A stretch of DNA of 64,000 bases, taken from a bacterium (lineage in GTDB: Bacteria > Actinomycetota > Acidimicrobiia > Spongiisociales > Spongiisociaceae). The notes beneath the pieces were generated by a model. It saw only the letters and a list, made by a program, of their open reading frames with translations, had not been told where the DNA came from and did not search any database. Position numbers and translations under genes: made by a program. The stretch's first letter is position 1. Every line of letters begins with the position of its first letter. The stretch is from contig JAPOQZ010000179.1 of NCBI GenBank assembly GCA_026710435.1, forward strand, positions 1 to 64,000. The letters run 5' to 3'. Of this stretch, positions 44,269 through 54,113 are shown piece after piece.

Positions 44269-45225
44269 GTGAAGATAGGTTTTATCGGGCTCGGCAATGC
44301 GGGGAGCAAGCTAGCGGGCAGCCTCCTGCGCAACGGCTTCGGCCTGGTGGTCAGGGATCTGGACCCCGACGCGGCCGGACCGTTCATCGAAGCCGGCGCG
44401 GGCTGGGCCGGCACGGGCAGGGATCTGGCACGCCGGAGCGATCTGGTCATCACCTGCCTGCCGTCTCCGGCTGCCGTCCGTTCGGTGATGGAGGACGAAG
44501 ACGGAGTTCTGTCCGGGCTCGGACCGGGGAAGGTCTGGCTGGAGATGAGCACCACCGATGAGGCGGAGGTGCGGCGTCTCGGTGAGCAGGTGGCGATGGT
44601 CGGCGCCCGCCCCTTGGACGGACCGGTCTCGGGGGGTTGCCACCGGGCGGCGACAGGGAACATCTCGATCTTCGTGGGAGGGGAGCGCGAGGACTTCGAG
44701 AGAGCGCTTCCGGCGCTCACCGCGATGGGGCGACGCATACTCCATGTGGGCCCGCTCGGCGCCGCGTCCGTTCTCAAGGTGGTGACCAACTATCTGGCCT
44801 CGGTCCACCTGGTCGCCCTGGGTGAAGCGATGATGGTGGCCCGCCGGGTCGGCATGGATCTCGGCACGACTTACGAAGCAATCCGCATCAGCTCCGGCAA
44901 CTCGTTCGTGCATGAGACCGAGTCCCAGGTAATCCTCAACGGAAGCTACAACATCAACTTCACGATGGACCTGGTAGTGAAGGACATGTCGCTGTTCCAG
45001 CAACTCGCCGACCGCCAGGACACGCCCCTCGAGCTATCGCCACTGGTACTCGACATCTTCCGGCGGGGGGAGAAGTTGTACGGATCTCGTGCCTGGTCGT
45101 CCGGAATCGTGCGCGTCCTCGAGGATGCCTGCGGGGTGGACCTGCGTGCGCCGGGGTTTCCGCCCGAACTGGTCGACGACGAACCCGAGGAAGAGGGCTA
45201 CGAAGTCGTTCCCGGACCGACGTAA
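44269..45225 (+). CDS. NAD(P)-dependent beta-hydroxyacid dehydrogenase
   Basis: A 318-residue member of the 3-hydroxyisobutyrate/tartronate-semialdehyde reductase family. GFIGLGNAGSKLA at the N terminus, substrate loop LDGPVSGGCHRAATGN near residue 120, catalytic lysine in SVLKVVTNYL near 170. GTG start with GAGGAGCG upstream. It is a distant paralogue of 1365-2240. A short acidic C-terminal tail (about residues 300-318) is unusual. The 3' end overlaps the convergent alanine racemase gene by 28 bases. Confidence 0.86.
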   Translation: MKIGFIGLGNAGSKLAGSLLRNGFGLVVRDLDPDAAGPFIEAGAGWAGTGRDLARRSDLVITCLPSPAAVRSVMEDEDGVLSGLGPGKVWLEMSTTDEAEVRRLGEQVAMVGARPLDGPVSGGCHRAATGNISIFVGGEREDFERALPALTAMGRRILHVGPLGAASVLKVVTNYLASVHLVALGEAMMVARRVGMDLGTTYEAIRISSGNSFVHETESQVILNGSYNINFTMDLVVKDMSLFQQLADRQDTPLELSPLVLDIFRRGEKLYGSRAWSSGIVRVLEDACGVDLRAPGFPPELVDDEPEEEGYEVVPGPT

Positions 45226-46358
45226 CGCCTGGCCACCCGGGTGTTGATATTGGTGAGCACCTCGTAGGGGATGGTGCTCGCCCAGCGGGCCACGTCGGCA
45301 GCGCTGATCGATGCGTCACCCTGGGATCCGATGAGCACCACCTCGTCACCGTTGTACGCCTCCCCGCCAGGCCCGATGTCGACCATGAACTGGTCCATGC
45401 ACACTCCACCGACTATCGGGCGGCGGCGACCCCCGATGAGCACCGCGCCCCGATCCGAAAGGGAGTGGAAGTAACCGTCACCGTATCCGGCGGGGACCGT
45501 GACGATGCGCGTGTCTTCGTGTGGGGCCCAAGCAGCGCCGTACCCGACCGGGTAACCGGCTGGCTGCACCTTGAAGAACACGACCCGCGACTTCCAGCTG
45601 AGCACGGGCATCACATCGATCGTCCTGCGCACCTCCTCCGACGGATATAGACCGAACAGGAGGAGACCGGGACGTACCAGATCGAGGTACGAGTCTGAAT
45701 GCTGGAGAATGGCTCCCGAGTTGGCAATGTGCAGCTTCGGAGTGGGAATACCGCGTGATCGATAGAAGGACACGCAGCTCCGGAACACGTCCAGTTGCAA
45801 CCGAGTCTGTTCCGGATCCTTCCTGTCCGCGGTGGCGAAGTGGCTGTAGACCCCGTCGACCTCCACATGCTTCGCTTGCAAGCCGGCCTCGAACATCGCC
45901 GGAGCGGTCTCCGGCCGCATACCGATCCGGCCCATACCTGTATCGACCTTGAGATGGACCCGGGCGACCACTCCCAGCGCCTCAGCCGCCTGGTTCACCT
46001 CGCGGAGCTTGTGCACGGACGAAGCGGTAATGGTCAGGTCGTAACGCAGGAACTGGGGGATCTGGCTGCCGTCGATCCCTCCCATGACCAGGATGGGACA
46101 CCGGATTCCGGCCCTCCGGAGTAGTGCACCCTCCTCGAGGAACGCTACCGCCAATCCTGCCGCACCCAGGGTTTCCAGATGTCTGGCGACGTGGACCAAG
46201 CCATGTCCGTAGGCATTGGCTTTCAGCACGGGGAGCATCCGGGCCTTGCCCACCGCCTGCTCGACGGCGCGGTAGTTGGCGGTCAGTATCCCGAGGTCGA
46301 TCTCGGCATACGTGGGACGGGACAGGCTGGGGTCGTCGACCACCGTAGGTTCGAACAT
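45198..46358 (-). CDS. alr: Alanine racemase
   Basis: A 386-residue PLP enzyme that makes D-alanine for peptidoglycan. The PLP lysine is in PVLKANAYGHG near residue 48; HLKVDTGMGRIG, SHFATAD and the catalytic tyrosine in GYGAAW near 280 follow, then GYGDGY and VGGVCMDQFMVD. ATG at 46358 is the start; an in-frame TTG at 46394 is possible. It is divergent from the methyltransferase-like gene. In many Actinomycetota alr lies beside the tsaE-tsaB-rimI-tsaD block, as here. Confidence 0.93.
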   Translation of the reverse strand: MFEPTVVDDPSLSRPTYAEIDLGILTANYRAVEQAVGKARMLPVLKANAYGHGLVHVARHLETLGAAGLAVAFLEEGALLRRAGIRCPILVMGGIDGSQIPQFLRYDLTITASSVHKLREVNQAAEALGVVARVHLKVDTGMGRIGMRPETAPAMFEAGLQAKHVEVDGVYSHFATADRKDPEQTRLQLDVFRSCVSFYRSRGIPTPKLHIANSGAILQHSDSYLDLVRPGLLLFGLYPSEEVRRTIDVMPVLSWKSRVVFFKVQPAGYPVGYGAAWAPHEDTRIVTVPAGYGDGYFHSLSDRGAVLIGGRRRPIVGGVCMDQFMVDIGPGGEAYNGDEVVLIGSQGDASISAADVARWASTIPYEVLTNINTRVARRYVGPGTTS

Positions 46359-46413
46359 CGTTGGCGACAGGGTACCGTTAGCAGAGGTCAACAAGGAGGC
46401 CGACGGGTTTCGG

Positions 46414-47538
46414 ATGGCACAAAGAGAGCGGCCGCGGTTCTTCGACAGCCGGGCTGCCTACATGATGTTCGTGACCACTACCACCGAGAAGACCGAGGTG
46501 GCAGCCCGAATCGCCCGAGAGGCCGCCCTCGTCGATCCCGGACCGTACGCTCTGCGTGTGTTCGACGCCGGGATGGGGGACGCCACGGTTCTCACCGATG
46601 TGATGCGCAACCTCCACGCCTCGTTCACCCACGTACCCTGGCTGGTGGTCGGCAAGGAGATAAGCCTCGAGGATGTGCGTCTGGCTCTCGAGAAACTCCC
46701 GGACCGCTTCCACGAACATCCGGAGTTGGTATTCGCAGCAACCAACATGACCTACCGTGAGGCTCCGGACCTCCGTCCAGGAGGCACCAAGCCTGAAGTC
46801 GCCTGGCGTACCACTGCCCTTGAAGGATCCACCACTGTCGGCTTCGCCCGCCAGATCCGCGCCACTCTGAGCACCGTCATTGAGGACTGGGAGGTACGAA
46901 CCAGCCCGAAGACCGGCAATCCCATCTATGTGAGACCTGCCGTCCATGTCCTCTACCGCAAGGACCGCGAGTTCATCCTCAGGCAGGTTCTCCCTGAGTT
47001 GGGCAGGTACCAGGGAACATACGATCTGATCATCGCCTCCCAGCCTTACAGAGCCCGCACTTCCGCCGAGCACAAGGTACGGACGGTCATCCGGCCATTG
47101 TCCCGAGCCATTGCCCCAGGTGGCCGCCTGCTCGGCATCCACTCCTACGGACACGATCCGGGCATCGATATCATCAGAAACCTGTGGCCCGACGAGAACC
47201 CCTTCTGGACCGATCGACATGCTCTCCTGGCTGAGGCCGCCCACCAGTTGGCGGGACCGGACGACCGCGGTCTGGTAATGGAGCCCCTTCAAGACTGCGC
47301 CTCGATCTTCCGCTACTCGATGCGTCCGATGGCGGTCGAGGCTCAGGAACACATCGCCACTCCGTCGATCCTGGCTGCATGGAATGCCGCGGCGTACGTC
47401 GCGCAGATCGATGAGCAGCGGATGGCCGGCGCCGTGGAGTCGGGCGCCTACATAGAGGCGACCAGATCCGTTATCGAGCGGCACGGAGGGGTGTGGTTCA
47501 ACAACGAGAGCTACGTGATCCACCGGGTGGAGTCGTGA
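46414..47538 (+). CDS. SAM-dependent methyltransferase-like protein
   Basis: A 374-residue protein that is not confidently recognised. VFDAGMGDATVL near residue 50 looks like methyltransferase motif I, with LVVGKEIS as the following acidic-strand position, and GTYDLIIASQPYR near 210 like the later strand with a catalytic loop. AAGGAGG lies about 13 bases before the ATG at 46414, a long spacing. It overlaps the P1 peptidase gene by 4 bases, so it belongs to the housekeeping operon. Substrate unknown. Confidence 0.62.
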   Translation: MAQRERPRFFDSRAAYMMFVTTTTEKTEVAARIAREAALVDPGPYALRVFDAGMGDATVLTDVMRNLHASFTHVPWLVVGKEISLEDVRLALEKLPDRFHEHPELVFAATNMTYREAPDLRPGGTKPEVAWRTTALEGSTTVGFARQIRATLSTVIEDWEVRTSPKTGNPIYVRPAVHVLYRKDREFILRQVLPELGRYQGTYDLIIASQPYRARTSAEHKVRTVIRPLSRAIAPGGRLLGIHSYGHDPGIDIIRNLWPDENPFWTDRHALLAEAAHQLAGPDDRGLVMEPLQDCASIFRYSMRPMAVEAQEHIATPSILAAWNAAAYVAQIDEQRMAGAVESGAYIEATRSVIERHGGVWFNNESYVIHRVES

Positions 47539-48458
47539 GATCAGAGGCATCGTGGAATGACAGCATCACCGCGGTGCGGGGGGTGGAGGTCGGCCACTGG
47601 ACTTCCGCCGAACACGGCACCGGCGTCACCGTACTCCAGTTCCCCGAACCTAACGTTGCGGCTTCCGAGGTGCGGGGCGCGGCACCGGGCAGCCGCGAGA
47701 CCGCCCTGTTGCGGCCGGGAATGCGGGTGCAGCAGATCCAGGCGCTGGTCCTTACCGGGGGATCGGCTTTCGGGTTGGCCGCCGCCGACGGGGTGGTCAG
47801 GGAACTGGAAGCCGCCGGCCGGGGACATCCGACCCCCAACGGGCCGGTCCCGATCGTCCCCGCTGCGGTGATCTACGACCTCCGCGGGACGTCCGGCTTC
47901 CGGCCAGGAGCGAGGGAAGGGGCACTGGCCTTCCGCAACAGCTCCCGGAACCCGGTCCCGGTCGGACGGGTCGGCGCAGGAAGGGGCGCCACGAGTTCGC
48001 AGTGGAGGGGTCCCGACGCGGTCCGGCCCTCCGGTCTGGGGTCGGCCGCCGTGGATGTGGGCGGCGCCGTGGTGGGTGCGCTGGCCGTCGTGAACCCGGT
48101 CGGGGACGTGTTCACGCTGGAAGGATCGCCTCTCACGGGCGGTGATCCTGTTCCCGGCCCTCCCTTCTCCGCGCTGGCGGCGCGTACCAACACCACCCTG
48201 GTAGCGGTGGCGACCGATGCCCGCCTGCGGAGAACCGATCTCCTCAGGCTCTGCGTGCGTGCCCAGGACGCAGTGGCGGTCTGCGTACGCCCCGCCCATA
48301 CCCGATATGATGGCGACGCGGTGTTCGCCGTCTCGTGCGGAGCAGCCGAGGGAAACCCCGACTCGTTGGGCGAGGCCGCGTTTGTTGTGGCCGGGAGGGC
48401 GATAGAGACAGCGGTTCTCTCCTCTCGGGCCGGAGGTTCAGAGATAGCGGAGAAGTGA
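47535..48458 (+). CDS. P1-family peptidase (DmpA-like aminopeptidase/amidase)
   Basis: A 307-residue Ntn-fold self-processing peptidase. LTGGSAFGLAAADGV near residue 75 and the late YDGDAVFAVS match the DmpA/P1 family; the likely self-cleavage site is between N219 and T220 in ARTNTTLVAVATD, generating the catalytic threonine. Such enzymes remove N-terminal residues or hydrolyse beta-peptides. GTG start overlaps the upstream stop (GTGA). Next gene starts two bases after the stop. Confidence 0.83.
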   Translation: MRSEASWNDSITAVRGVEVGHWTSAEHGTGVTVLQFPEPNVAASEVRGAAPGSRETALLRPGMRVQQIQALVLTGGSAFGLAAADGVVRELEAAGRGHPTPNGPVPIVPAAVIYDLRGTSGFRPGAREGALAFRNSSRNPVPVGRVGAGRGATSSQWRGPDAVRPSGLGSAAVDVGGAVVGALAVVNPVGDVFTLEGSPLTGGDPVPGPPFSALAARTNTTLVAVATDARLRRTDLLRLCVRAQDAVAVCVRPAHTRYDGDAVFAVSCGAAEGNPDSLGEAAFVVAGRAIETAVLSSRAGGSEIAEK

Positions 48459-48459
48459 T

Positions 48460-49122
48460 ATGAGCGAGGTCGATGTCGAGACACGGCTGGCTGAGTTGGC
48501 GGTTGATGCCTCCGTCTGCACCGCCTGCCGCCTGAGCGAGACTCGCACCCAGGCCGTGTTCGCGGACGGCTCGTCCGTCGCCGACATCATGTTCATCGGC
48601 GAGGGACCCGGCTTCTACGAGGACCGTGAGGGACTGCCCTTCGTCGGCAAGGCCGGCATGCTACTCAACCGGCTGTTGCGCCAGGTGGGTCTGAGCCGTG
48701 CCGACGTCTACATCGCCAACGTGGTCAAGTGTCGACCTCCGGGCAACCGGGACCCGCGTCCGGACGAGATCGAGGCGTGCAAGCACTTTCTGGTCGAGCA
48801 GATCAAGCTGGTGGATCCGGTGGTCGTGATGACCATGGGCAACTTCTCCACCAAGCTGTTGCTGAATACAGCTACCGGTATCACCAGAACCCGCGGCACC
48901 GTGTACCCGTGGTGGAACCGGGTGGTGATCCCGACCTTCCATCCTGCTGCCGCGTTGCGAAGCGGGCCGGCGATGATGGATACGATCCGGGGGGACTTGG
49001 AGTTGGCGGTACGGACCGTCAGGCAAGGGATGGAGGGTTCCTCCCCCGCGGAGGAGGAACCGGATGGCGGCGGCGACGACCCGGTCGGACAGCAGCCGGA
49101 GCAACTCGGCTTGTTTGGATGA
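48460..49122 (+). CDS. Uracil-DNA glycosylase, family 4 (Fe-S)
   Basis: A 220-residue glycosylase that removes uracil from DNA. The four Fe-S cysteines C20, C23, C91 and C107, active-site GEGPG (47-51), FVGKAGMLLNRLL and the late PTFHPAAALR all fit family 4 (UDGa). The C-terminal tail is Gly/Asp/Glu-rich and ends EQLGLFG, close to the QLxLF beta-clamp-binding consensus. Last bases overlap tsaE by 4 bases. Placement in the t6A operon is unusual but not unique. Confidence 0.9.
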   Translation: MSEVDVETRLAELAVDASVCTACRLSETRTQAVFADGSSVADIMFIGEGPGFYEDREGLPFVGKAGMLLNRLLRQVGLSRADVYIANVVKCRPPGNRDPRPDEIEACKHFLVEQIKLVDPVVVMTMGNFSTKLLLNTATGITRTRGTVYPWWNRVVIPTFHPAAALRSGPAMMDTIRGDLELAVRTVRQGMEGSSPAEEEPDGGGDDPVGQQPEQLGLFG

Positions 49123-49598
49123 TCCTCCTGGAGACGACCACCGCAGCCGAAACACGGAGGCTGGGCAGGGCGCTGGCAGCGCTGGTCCGCAAGGGAGACA
49201 TCATCCTTCTGACCGGTTCGCTCGGCACGGGCAAGACCGTTCTCGCGGCCGGAGTAGCCGAGGGTCTCGGGGTGACAGAAGCCCTCGTATCTCCGAGTTT
49301 CGTACTGGCGCGAACCTACAGCGACGGGTTCATGCCCCTGGTGCACGCAGACGTGTACAGGGTCGGATCGTCGGCCGAGTTCGAAGATCTGGACCTGCTG
49401 GATGCGAGCAGGGACGGGTTGCTGATGATCGAGTGGGGAGACTCGGTTTCCGCTTTGCTTCCCGACACGTATCTGACGGTCGAACTGTCCGGTACGGGTG
49501 ACGGGCCCCGGACCATCCGCCTCGATCCTAGGGGAACCTGGTCGGACCGTTCACTGGAGGAGTTGGTGGAAGTGTCCGAGATGGGGCGCCCGCTATGA
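49119..49598 (+). CDS. tsaE: tRNA t6A biosynthesis ATPase TsaE
   Basis: A 159-residue P-loop ATPase of the t6A-synthesis complex with TsaB and TsaD. Walker A GSLGTGKTVLA near residue 32, PSFVLARTYSDG, and HADVYRVGSSAEFEDLDL with the family aspartates; later LMIEWGD. ATG overlaps the upstream stop (ATGA) and the stop overlaps tsaB by 4 bases, so translational coupling is clear. Confidence 0.92.
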   Translation: MILLETTTAAETRRLGRALAALVRKGDIILLTGSLGTGKTVLAAGVAEGLGVTEALVSPSFVLARTYSDGFMPLVHADVYRVGSSAEFEDLDLLDASRDGLLMIEWGDSVSALLPDTYLTVELSGTGDGPRTIRLDPRGTWSDRSLEELVEVSEMGRPL

Positions 49599-50296
49599 AG
49601 ATCCTCGGGATAGAGTCCGCCACCGGTGCTTCGTCGGTGGCTCTCGTGGACGACCGGCGGGTCGTCGCGTCCGCGAGCCGGGCGGGCAGGATGGGACACG
49701 AACGCTTTCTCGTCCCCGCCATCGACTTCTGCTTTTCCCAGGCAGGTTGGGAAGCCGACCAGCTCGATGCCATCGCCGTGGACGTCGGTCCGGGGTTGTT
49801 CACCGGTATAAGGGTGGGCATCGCCACGGCCCAGGGTCTGGCCGCCATGCTGGGTATCCCCATCATGGCGGCATCGTCGCTCGACGCGCTGGCGGTCCGG
49901 GCTGCTACCCGCCACCGGCATATCTGGTCGGTAGTCGACGTGCGCCGGGGCGAAGTCGCCGTGGCGGGGTACCAGCCGGTACCGGGCGGGGCGGTGATGG
50001 ACTCGCCGCCCGAGTTGGTGAGCTACGAACATCTCCGGGGAATCCTCGCTTCCGATCCGTATGACGTGCTGCTGGTCGGCGACTGCGGGGTCCTGCCTCC
50101 GTCGGTACTCCGGGGCATGCACCGGGTCAAGACCGGAATGCCTCGCTATCCCTCGGCCTCCGCACTGAGCCGGCTCGTCACGGCAAGGGTGGAACGGGGT
50201 GAATACGGCGACAGTGACATAAGGCCTATGTACATGCGGGAACCGGACGTCACCCTGGGCTCGGTTCACCGGAGGGTGGCCGGTCTATGGGGTTAG
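49595..50296 (+). CDS. tsaB: tRNA t6A biosynthesis protein TsaB
   Basis: A 233-residue ASKHA-fold scaffold protein for TsaD. ILGIESATGASSVALVDD at the N terminus and DAIAVDVGPGLFTGIRVGIATAQGLA near residue 60 are typical. It overlaps tsaE by 4 bases and rimI by 10 bases. The complex adds threonylcarbamoyl to A37 of ANN-reading tRNAs. Confidence 0.92.
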   Translation: MKILGIESATGASSVALVDDRRVVASASRAGRMGHERFLVPAIDFCFSQAGWEADQLDAIAVDVGPGLFTGIRVGIATAQGLAAMLGIPIMAASSLDALAVRAATRHRHIWSVVDVRRGEVAVAGYQPVPGGAVMDSPPELVSYEHLRGILASDPYDVLLVGDCGVLPPSVLRGMHRVKTGMPRYPSASALSRLVTARVERGEYGDSDIRPMYMREPDVTLGSVHRRVAGLWG

Positions 50297-50787
50297 CCGA
50301 CCGTCCCTCGGTCCGGAGAATGCGCCCTTCGGATCTCGGCCAGGTGATGGAACTGGAACGGGCGACCTTCCGGACACCCTGGTGCCGCGAGGTCTTCGAG
50401 AATGAGATGGAAGCACCCGGACGTTGTTACCTGGTAGCCGAGCACTCGGACCGGGTGGTGGGTTACGGGGGCCTGATGGTGGTGGATGACGATGCCCACG
50501 TGAACACACTGGCCGCGCTCCGCCCGAGTCCGGTTCCGGCTATCGGAACCCGGCTGATGCTATCCCTCGTGAACCGTGGTCTGGAGAGCGGCGCCCAGCA
50601 CCTTAGCCTCGAGGTCAGGGCCTCCAACCGGCGAGCTCAGGAGTTCTACCGGAAGTTCGGTATGGCACCGGTCGGCGTGCGGAAGCACTACTACCAGGAC
50701 GACGACGCCCTGATCATGTGGGTGCACGACATCGGGGGCCTCGAGTACCGCCATCGGCTCGACCGGATCAGGGAGGCCCTACCGTGA
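50287..50787 (+). CDS. rimI: Ribosomal-protein alanine N-acetyltransferase RimI
   Basis: A 166-residue GNAT acetyltransferase, which acetylates the N-terminal alanine of ribosomal protein S18. RRMRPSDLGQVMELERATFRTPW is the N-terminal GNAT block; the acetyl-CoA loop is degenerate (PSPVPAIGTRLM near residue 82), followed by LEVRASNRRAQEFYRKFGM. It sits between tsaB and tsaD as in many bacteria. The pyrophosphate loop is less Gly-rich than the usual QxxGxG/A, so activity is assumed by synteny. Confidence 0.87.
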   Translation: MGLADRPSVRRMRPSDLGQVMELERATFRTPWCREVFENEMEAPGRCYLVAEHSDRVVGYGGLMVVDDDAHVNTLAALRPSPVPAIGTRLMLSLVNRGLESGAQHLSLEVRASNRRAQEFYRKFGMAPVGVRKHYYQDDDALIMWVHDIGGLEYRHRLDRIREALP

Positions 50788-51788
50788 GCGGACCCTTGGT
50801 CCTCGCCTTCGAGACCTCGTGCGACGAAACCGCCGTGGCGGTCGTGCGGGGGAGGAAGGTCCTGTCGAACATCCTGTCCTCGCAAGTCGACATGCACGCC
50901 CGCTTCGGTGGTGTCGTACCGGAGGTGGCGGCGCGCGCCCACGTCGAGGCGATCCGATCGCTCACCCACCGGGCGCTGGGCGAGGCCGGAGTCCATCCTG
51001 ATGACCTCGACTGCATCGCCGCCACCAGAGGACCGGGCCTGGTCGGCGCCCTCCTGGTCGGCTTCTCGTTCGCCAAGGCGATGGCGTGGAGCAAGCGCAT
51101 CCCCTTCCTGGGGATCGACCACATGGAGGGTCACCTCTTCGCTCCACGGATCGACTTCGACGCCTTCCAGCCTCCCGCGGTGGTGCTGCTCGCCTCCGGA
51201 GGTCACAGCCAAGTGGTTCTGGTCGAAGACTGGGGGGACTACAGGGTTCTCGGCCAGACCCTCGACGATGCCGCCGGCGAGGCATTCGACAAGCTGGCCA
51301 GGTTCATGGGACTCGGGTTCCCGGGCGGGCCCGTCATCGATTCCCTGTCGGAGAAGGGCGACCCGGAGACCATCAGGTTCCCGAGAGCGCTCCCGCACCG
51401 GCGGTACGACTTCTCATTCTCCGGTCTGAAGACCTCGGTCGTGACCCGCTTGGAGAAGGCCCGGGCGGCCGGCGTGCTCCCCAGGAGGGAAGACGTGGCC
51501 GCCTCCATCCAGGAAGCCATAGTGGATGTACTGGTACAGAAAACCATGAACGCCGTGGAGGACCACCGCGTCCCGATCGTGGGTGGCGGCGGGGGAGTCC
51601 TCGCCAACCGTCGGCTACGCACCCGGCTCCAGGAAGAGGCCGATCGCCGGGACGTGGGCCTGTTCCTACCCAGACCGATCATGTGCACCGACAACGCGGC
51701 CATGATCGGCGCAGCCGCAGGGTTCCGTCTGGAGCGGGGAGAGAGGACCGGATGGGGAGCGCCGGTCGACTCGGCACTGGCGCTCTGA
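50784..51788 (+). CDS. tsaD: tRNA N6-threonylcarbamoyladenosine transferase TsaD
   Basis: A 334-residue ASKHA-fold metal enzyme that transfers threonylcarbamoyl to tRNA A37. VLAFETSCDETAVAVV at the N terminus, iron-binding HMEGH near residue 113, and GGGGVLANRRLRTRL then MCTDNAAMIGAA at the C terminus. GTG at 50784 follows GGGAGG and overlaps rimI by 4 bases. A longer upstream in-frame start would lie inside rimI. Confidence 0.93.
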   Translation: MSGPLVLAFETSCDETAVAVVRGRKVLSNILSSQVDMHARFGGVVPEVAARAHVEAIRSLTHRALGEAGVHPDDLDCIAATRGPGLVGALLVGFSFAKAMAWSKRIPFLGIDHMEGHLFAPRIDFDAFQPPAVVLLASGGHSQVVLVEDWGDYRVLGQTLDDAAGEAFDKLARFMGLGFPGGPVIDSLSEKGDPETIRFPRALPHRRYDFSFSGLKTSVVTRLEKARAAGVLPRREDVAASIQEAIVDVLVQKTMNAVEDHRVPIVGGGGGVLANRRLRTRLQEEADRRDVGLFLPRPIMCTDNAAMIGAAAGFRLERGERTGWGAPVDSALAL

Positions 51789-51828
51789 CCGGCTAGCCCG
51801 GCGGTCCGCACACACTCACACCTGGGGA

Positions 51829-51855
51829 TTAGCACTCGCGAGCAGGGTCTGCTAA
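51829..51855 (+). promoter_or_regulatory. CIRCE-like operator 1
   Basis: TTAGCACTC, nine bases, then GTCTGCTAA. The left half is the exact CIRCE half-site; the right half differs from GAGTGCTAA at two positions. Such inverted repeats bind HrcA and shut off groESL without heat stress. HrcA is not encoded in the window. Confidence 0.82.
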
Positions 51856-51856
51856 C

Positions 51857-51883
51857 TTAGCGCTCGAAGCGTACGACTGCTAA
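51857..51883 (+). promoter_or_regulatory. CIRCE-like operator 2
   Basis: TTAGCGCTC, nine bases, then GACTGCTAA: the left half has one and the right half one mismatch to consensus. It lies two bases after operator 1 and 83 bases before groES. Two tandem operators suggest cooperative HrcA repression. Confidence 0.8.
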
Positions 51884-51966
51884 TCCGCCTTGAGCGGATA
51901 CCGGCTGGTCCCAGCCGTGAGCAGTGTACATGCAATAGTCAGTAACCCGTTCAAGGAGGACTTCGG

Positions 51967-52257
51967 ATGAATCTGAAGCCACTCGGCGGCCGTGTCATCG
52001 TCAAGCCCAACGAGGACGACGAGCAGCGGACCCCGTCGGGTCTGGTAATCCCGGACACGGCCAAGGAAAAGCCGCAGACCGGCACCATCCTGGCAGTAGG
52101 ACCCGGTGACCGTAACGACAGTGGAGAGATCATCCCCCCGGATGTGTCCGAGGGAGATGTGGTTGTCTACTCCAAGTTCGCCGGCACCGAATTGAAATAC
52201 GAAGGCGATGAATACCTGATCCTCGCGTCCCGCGACTTGCTGGCGATCGTCGGCTGA
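51967..52257 (+). CDS. groS: Co-chaperonin GroES
   Basis: A 96-residue Gro[36 protein letters not shown] with the mobile loop, VGPGD, and [27 protein letters not shown] are conventional. AAGGAGG precedes the ATG. It forms a heptameric lid for GroEL, encoded 37 bases downstream. Confidence 0.97.
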   Translation: MNLKPLGGRVIVKPNEDDEQRTPSGLVIPDTAKEKPQTGTILAVGPGDRNDSGEIIPPDVSEGDVVVYSKFAGTELKYEGDEYLILASRDLLAIVG

Positions 52258-52264
52258 CGGTTGA

Positions 52265-53932
<1,668 letters not shown>

Positions 53933-53968
53933 ACCTAGGTCCATAACGGGTTACCTCCCGAAAAGAAC

Positions 53969-54002
53969 CGGTGCGGCCCGTCCTCCGGGACGGGCCGCAC
54001 CG
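53969..54002 (+). terminator. groESL terminator hairpin
   Basis: Fifteen-base complementary arms (CGGTGCGGCCCGTCC and its complement) around a four-base loop, 37 bases after the groEL stop. There is little T-run afterwards. This is the strongest stem outside the dispersed repeats. Confidence 0.8.
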
Positions 54003-54113
54003 CGTTCGTCCTACGGTGGGAGCGGTATGTCCAGGGGTTTTCGCCTTGTCCATCCGGCCCACTCGGGACGGGAATCCGCAATGCGTCCTGCCCGGCTGTC
54101 TATAGTGCCGCGG

